Source: a virus
IMG/VR virus record: IMGVR_UViG_3300025127_000025
Span: 1-64,000 of that record
DNA length: 64,000 nt
Reading direction: 5' to 3' (one strand)
A model generated the notes under the pieces. The model was not told the origin of the DNA and ran no database searches. It saw nothing but the letters and a program-made list of their open reading frames with translations. A program made the translations under genes and the position numbers. Positions 60,376-64,000 of this stretch are shown here, piece after piece (within the stretch, counting starts at the first letter, position 1; the number at the start of each line of letters is the position of its first letter).

Positions 60376-62739
60376 TCACCAGTGACTCTTTGGCATCTTT
60401 GCCCCACAGGCTTTGTCCAGAGACTTCCAACCCAACGTGTCGTACACTCTCTTTATCTTAGCCTTGATGAATTTGTCAACAATCAAACCGTAGTCAACGG
60501 AGAAGCCCTCTAACTCAATCGGGTTTCTGAACGCTGCCACCTCTGTGTAAGGTAGGTTCTCTGGTGCCTCGGACACATACAACCACCTGATACTGTCCCC
60601 GACCCTTACCGGGTCTATTGGGTCCATGTGCTCATTGTAGTATCTGGCTGCTCTGACTGATAGTGGTGGTGTGTTCTTGTAGGTCTCCTTACCAATCCTA
60701 CCATATGGGGCAAGGCTCTCGATGCCCCACTCACCACTGAGCACGGATGTGGAGATGTCTCTGATTGCATCAGTCACCTCCTTCTCCTCTGCCCCAGTGC
60801 CTACTTGCCTAAATAGAATCTCAGAAACCTCCTTCGTGAGCGGTGATACGCTAGAGGCCTTATATGCGAACCCTGTGACCTTCATGGTCCCCTTCTTACT
60901 CTCTGGCCAAGTGATGATACCAAAGTTCCTGTTCTTTACATCAGCCGTGGTCCAGTAGTCAAAGTAAGCCTCGAACTCTATGTTCATCCCCGGTAGATTT
61001 AGGGTAGATTGAATCTTGTCGTTTAGTTTGTCCACAAGGTCATCAACCTCATCAAACGGGCACTGTATGTATCCAGAGTCGGTATGACCTGCAAGAGCCT
61101 TGTAGCCAAGCACCTCGCTCTCAGACAGGAGCATATTGATGCATTTCCTACCATAGTATGTGATTGTGGCACCGATGTCTGGGTCTATCCACCCACCACC
61201 TACAGCCTTCTGTGAGACGTATCCATAGCAGGCGTTGCTGTTAACTTTCACAGCGAGTTGTAGCATGTTGTACTTGAACTTAGTATCCTCATCCTCGGCC
61301 TCATTCATCTTGCGCTTGTACTTCCTTCTGAGGTCCATCATCTCACTTATGAGCGACGGTAGGACACCCGTCTTCTCCTGATTCCAATGTGTTCCGTTTT
61401 CCACCGTTCTAATGCCATTACCGCTTTTATTCTCCTTGGTAGTTAGGCAAAGGTTGGCATCCACTATGATTTGCGGATACATGGCAGCAAAGTCAATACA
61501 GGCGACACCCGCCCATCTACCGGCCTTTGGCTCAGGCACATGTGCTGCTGTCATTTCCTCCCTCTTTCTATTGAATAATGATAGGCCCTTCAAGCCGGTT
61601 CTCCGACCTATGAGCCCTCGAATGTAATTGGACACGTTGTGCGTCGATTGGAATCGCACACCGCAGAATTTCTGCATGGTAGTGAAGAAGGGAATTGCAT
61701 TTACCTTCTCTGTGCATCTTCTGAGGAGAGTGGTGTCACGCACACAGTAATCGACAAACTCATCGAAGTTCTCGACCCACCATGTACGGACATCCGCATC
61801 CATCTTCTCCCCTTGCGCCCCAAACTCATCTGATAGTTTGAGGTCTGTGGCAATGTCAGCAAGTTTACGACTCTTGAACTGACCATTGCCACTCTTCTGC
61901 CACAGAGACTCAAGCCCCGTTCCTGTCCCCCATCTAGCGGCAGTGTCAAAGCACAACCTACCTAGAATGGGCTGTGCTGTTTCCTTGTATCCATCTTTTC
62001 TAGGTCGAATGACCTCTCCTATGGGACTCAACCTGTCAGCCTTGGCACCCAGCCTCTTGACCAGTTGGGGCAAGTCGGCCCACATGATTGCGTGAGCGAT
62101 GAGCATGTCGGGGTCACACTTCTCCAGATGTTGTAGGAATGCCTCATGCATGTCATCCTCATTTGTGTGCATATATAGCAAGTAGCCGCCTTCTTTATCG
62201 ATGAAGTCCATACTGTCGCCCTCAACCTCAAGATTCCAAGCGAATACCACGGGGTGCTCTGCATGTGTGTCGTCTATCGCTATCATGGTGGTAGCACCCT
62301 CGAATGGTTCATTGGGTTGCCACTCCATGTCGAAGTACCATATCCTCGGCTCTAGGAGCGGGTAGTCCCTGCTGTCTGGGTACCTATGTTTCAACCACTG
62401 GTCTGGGTATGATATGTCGGCTTCGTATGTTCTCAACTCATCTTTGATTTCCCATAGATGTGATGGGTTGCTTACTTCTAACTTGAACAGGGTGTTTCCG
62501 TCATTGCCTACGGCCTTGATGTCCCTATGAAACCGAGCACCGGGATATCTCGCTGATATTCTAGCGAGTTTTCTCTCAGGTGTGTAATCAGGCACCCAGC
62601 AATGCGGGGCGATGTAATCTGGGTGCTTAGGGTCTAACGTCTGTATGGTTAGGCCATCTTTCATGTTTCTTGTTCTGACGTACAGGTGTGGTTTGCTGAA
62701 ACCATCCCAACCGTCTGGGTAGAAGTAGTCTATAATCAT
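60376..62739 (-). CDS. Family B DNA polymerase with unusual motif C
   Basis: A 787-residue replicative polymerase; ATG 62739 is preceded by GGAGTGAT, so the longer frame from TTG 62760 is not used. The exonuclease has Exo I as FDMEW (D137, E139), Exo II as AHAIMWADLPQL and Exo III as YCVRDTTLL. Polymerase motif A is DFAAMYPQ (D416), motif B is KVNSNACYG, motif C is HTDSGY (H552, D554). The first Asp of the usual DTD is replaced by His. The thumb region contains KKGTMKVTGFAYK. No intein. Its neighbours are the clamp, MazG-like protein and nuclease, so it is the virus's replicase. Confidence 0.93.
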   Translation of the reverse strand: MIIDYFYPDGWDGFSKPHLYVRTRNMKDGLTIQTLDPKHPDYIAPHCWVPDYTPERKLARISARYPGARFHRDIKAVGNDGNTLFKLEVSNPSHLWEIKDELRTYEADISYPDQWLKHRYPDSRDYPLLEPRIWYFDMEWQPNEPFEGATTMIAIDDTHAEHPVVFAWNLEVEGDSMDFIDKEGGYLLYMHTNEDDMHEAFLQHLEKCDPDMLIAHAIMWADLPQLVKRLGAKADRLSPIGEVIRPRKDGYKETAQPILGRLCFDTAARWGTGTGLESLWQKSGNGQFKSRKLADIATDLKLSDEFGAQGEKMDADVRTWWVENFDEFVDYCVRDTTLLRRCTEKVNAIPFFTTMQKFCGVRFQSTHNVSNYIRGLIGRRTGLKGLSLFNRKREEMTAAHVPEPKAGRWAGVACIDFAAMYPQIIVDANLCLTTKENKSGNGIRTVENGTHWNQEKTGVLPSLISEMMDLRRKYKRKMNEAEDEDTKFKYNMLQLAVKVNSNACYGYVSQKAVGGGWIDPDIGATITYYGRKCINMLLSESEVLGYKALAGHTDSGYIQCPFDEVDDLVDKLNDKIQSTLNLPGMNIEFEAYFDYWTTADVKNRNFGIITWPESKKGTMKVTGFAYKASSVSPLTKEVSEILFRQVGTGAEEKEVTDAIRDISTSVLSGEWGIESLAPYGRIGKETYKNTPPLSVRAARYYNEHMDPIDPVRVGDSIRWLYVSEAPENLPYTEVAAFRNPIELEGFSVDYGLIVDKFIKAKIKRVYDTLGWKSLDKACGAKMPKSHW

Positions 62740-62743
62740 CAAA

Positions 62744-63508
62744 TCACTCCTGTTGGTCAATGATGATTAGTAGTCTCTCTTCATTACTACCCTCCTGCTC
62801 GACAACCAATCCGGTCGCCTGACCGAAATGCACCCTCGCTGGTGAAGGAGATACCAAACCTAAGCAGGGCATCAACCACGGGCCGAAGTTTGAGTAAACA
62901 GAATGAACAGGGCCTTCACTATCATCAAGCGCGCTTGTAGCGAATATCTTGACGTCATGTTCCTTACCGACTGCCACTGATATCTCACCTGCGTCTGCAT
63001 TGGCTGTAATCTTGAAGTCGGAGTTGTTCGCTATCAATCTCTTTAACGAAGAGATGCTGTTGAAGTCCTTGAGATTCGTCACGCCATGCACGTCGTAGTT
63101 GTCCACGCCAAATGAGCGCCAGTTATCGGACTCCGCATTCTTGATAAGTTTGTTGAAGTTAGGTAGCATCTGCGTACTCTTGCAGTCGGTTATGGGCAAG
63201 TTCATCTTCAGATTCCCACATGAGACGTAAAGTGTCTTTCCGTTTGACATCTGCTTCAGTTTCACCTGTCCCTTGCACTTCTTGACGAATGCCACTAACT
63301 TGTCCAAATTGGAGATGATGATTGAGCCTGCCTTCTCTATTCCAGATGACAGGGTCTTCTTCACCCTGAGATAGTGAGTCTGATAGCCCACAGCGTAAGT
63401 CATGACTTGTGTATCTTCACTCAGGTCCAACCTGAGGTCATTGATGTTCTGAGGGAACTGGCCTATGTGACTCAGCAACTCATCCTTATCTAGAACTAAC
63501 GTAGGCAT
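62744..63508 (-). CDS. PCNA-like sliding clamp
   Basis: A 254-residue protein; ATG 63508 has GGTGAT right upstream, so it starts three residues inside the longer frame. Two similar halves are visible: the first with LRLDLSEDTQVMTYAVGYQ and SLDKLVAF-type elements, the second with SISSLKRLIANNSDFKITANAD, EISVAVGKEHDVKIFATSAL and a last strand LLIIIDQ. This fits the two-domain PCNA fold. It would tether the polymerase and recruit other replication enzymes. The sequence is divergent from host PCNA, and I make the call from pattern plus its place next to the polymerase. Confidence 0.72.
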   Translation of the reverse strand: MPTLVLDKDELLSHIGQFPQNINDLRLDLSEDTQVMTYAVGYQTHYLRVKKTLSSGIEKAGSIIISNLDKLVAFVKKCKGQVKLKQMSNGKTLYVSCGNLKMNLPITDCKSTQMLPNFNKLIKNAESDNWRSFGVDNYDVHGVTNLKDFNSISSLKRLIANNSDFKITANADAGEISVAVGKEHDVKIFATSALDDSEGPVHSVYSNFGPWLMPCLGLVSPSPARVHFGQATGLVVEQEGSNEERLLIIIDQQE

Positions 63509-63510
63509 TA

Positions 63511-63747
63511 TCACCACTCCAGTGTTTCTTCCACATCGCCGTTTTTGTCCACGACTAGGTCATACGTTACATATCCAGACTCGCCACATATGTCGCAAGT
63601 TACCTTGAAGGTTACGTGTGGGTCTTTCCCATCCTCGACTATCTCCTCTAGACTAACGATGGTATATCCCTCATCATGGTCACAATCGATGTGTCCATCG
63701 AGATAGGCATGGTCGGCTGCTGTCATACCCGGTGGGTAGTTGTCCAC
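63511..63747 (-). CDS. Small acidic protein with zinc-like cysteines
   Basis: A 78-residue protein. GTG 63747 follows GGTGATTCAA, the same arrangement as the GTG start at 6860; a GTG at 63756 would add three residues. It has C22, H24, C51 and C54 (HIDCDH and CDICGE), which could bind one zinc. The rest is acidic with strands (VTFKVTC, GYVTYDLVV). It ends two bases before the clamp ATG. Function unknown. Confidence 0.65.
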   Translation of the reverse strand: MDNYPPGMTAADHAYLDGHIDCDHDEGYTIVSLEEIVEDGKDPHVTFKVTCDICGESGYVTYDLVVDKNGDVEETLEW

Positions 63748-63756
63748 TTGAATCAC

Positions 63757-64000
63757 CTAGAGACCCTGTAGTTCAGGCAGGCCGAACCATGTTGGCTTCT
63801 TACCCTGCTCTGTTCTCAGTATGACGTTCTTCTGCCCCTGTAGGGCAGCGTCAGTCTTGCTCTTCTCAAACGTGGCTGTGAACTCAGAAAGGGTCACGTT
63901 ACCATCATCGTCGTAGGTATCCGTTCTATCGCACTTTATGATTTGATACAGATAGTTGTTGCTTGCCTTCTCCCAAGCAGGTCGCCACTGCGCATTCTGC
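63757..64000 (-). CDS. Partial gene at the window end, unknown function
   Basis: An open - strand frame continues past the window edge and ends at TAG 63757-63759. The visible C-terminal 81 residues include WEKASNNYLYQIIKC, DTYDDDGNVTLSEF, KNVILRTEQGKKP and end PTWFGLPELQGL. The frame lies in phase with the operon and touches the next gene. No family is recognised from this piece. Confidence 0.7.
   Translation of the reverse strand, partial: QNAQWRPAWEKASNNYLYQIIKCDRTDTYDDDGNVTLSEFTATFEKSKTDAALQGQKNVILRTEQGKKPTWFGLPELQGL

Overview
The window is a 64 kb piece of a double-stranded DNA tailed virus (HK97-type head-tail lineage) that most probably infects an archaeon. The virion genes are caudovirus-like: large terminase, portal, prohead protease, HK97-fold major capsid protein, tail tube, tape measure and fibres. 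The replication genes are archaeal/eukaryotic in type: family B DNA polymerase, PCNA-like clamp, archaeo-eukaryotic primase, XPF/ERCC4-type nuclease and Cas4/RecB-like nuclease. A group II chaperonin (thermosome subunit) lies beside them. This combination matches, from memory, the magroviruses assembled from marine metagenomes and assigned to Marine Group II Euryarchaeota (Poseidoniales). That assignment is inference; no host gene or integrase is visible here.

Layout: bases 1-52353 are all read on the + strand and form the virion module. It runs: an unknown protein, TerL, a LAGLIDADG-domain protein, portal, small and zinc-ribbon proteins, a 1718-aa protein carrying a DNA-ligase-like domain, protease/scaffold, major capsid, small decoration-like proteins, neck proteins, tail tube, a SAP-domain protein, a G/GT-like tail chaperone pair with a candidate -1 frameshift, a short tape measure, a distal tail-like protein, a 5596-aa giant tail protein, a hub-like protein, and five fibre-type or terminal proteins. 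Bases 52350-64000 are all read on the - strand and form the replication and chaperone module. The modules converge tail to tail with a 4-bp overlap near 52350.

Genes are packed with almost no spacers. Starts commonly overlap the preceding stop (ATGA, TGATG, TAATG, GTGA, TTGA and once apparently CTGA), and GGTGA or GGAGG Shine-Dalgarno sequences are frequent. Several starts are therefore called inside longer open frames, and several genes of 22-71 codons were found by reading overlaps. Only two spacers look like promoters, both on the - strand: one before the AAA+ helicase-like gene, which also holds a perfect palindrome, and one before the 91-aa gene at 52778. No stretch over 300 bases lacks a gene. 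No tRNA, CRISPR array or insertion sequence was seen.

The most notable points are the in-frame GGGTTTT slippery site joining the tail chaperone genes, the degenerate ligase fold inside a virion-module protein, a WSE(I/V)H C-terminal motif shared by the scaffold and a small protein, a polymerase motif C reading HTD instead of DTD, a palindromic operator candidate, and about nine zinc-binding proteins or domains.
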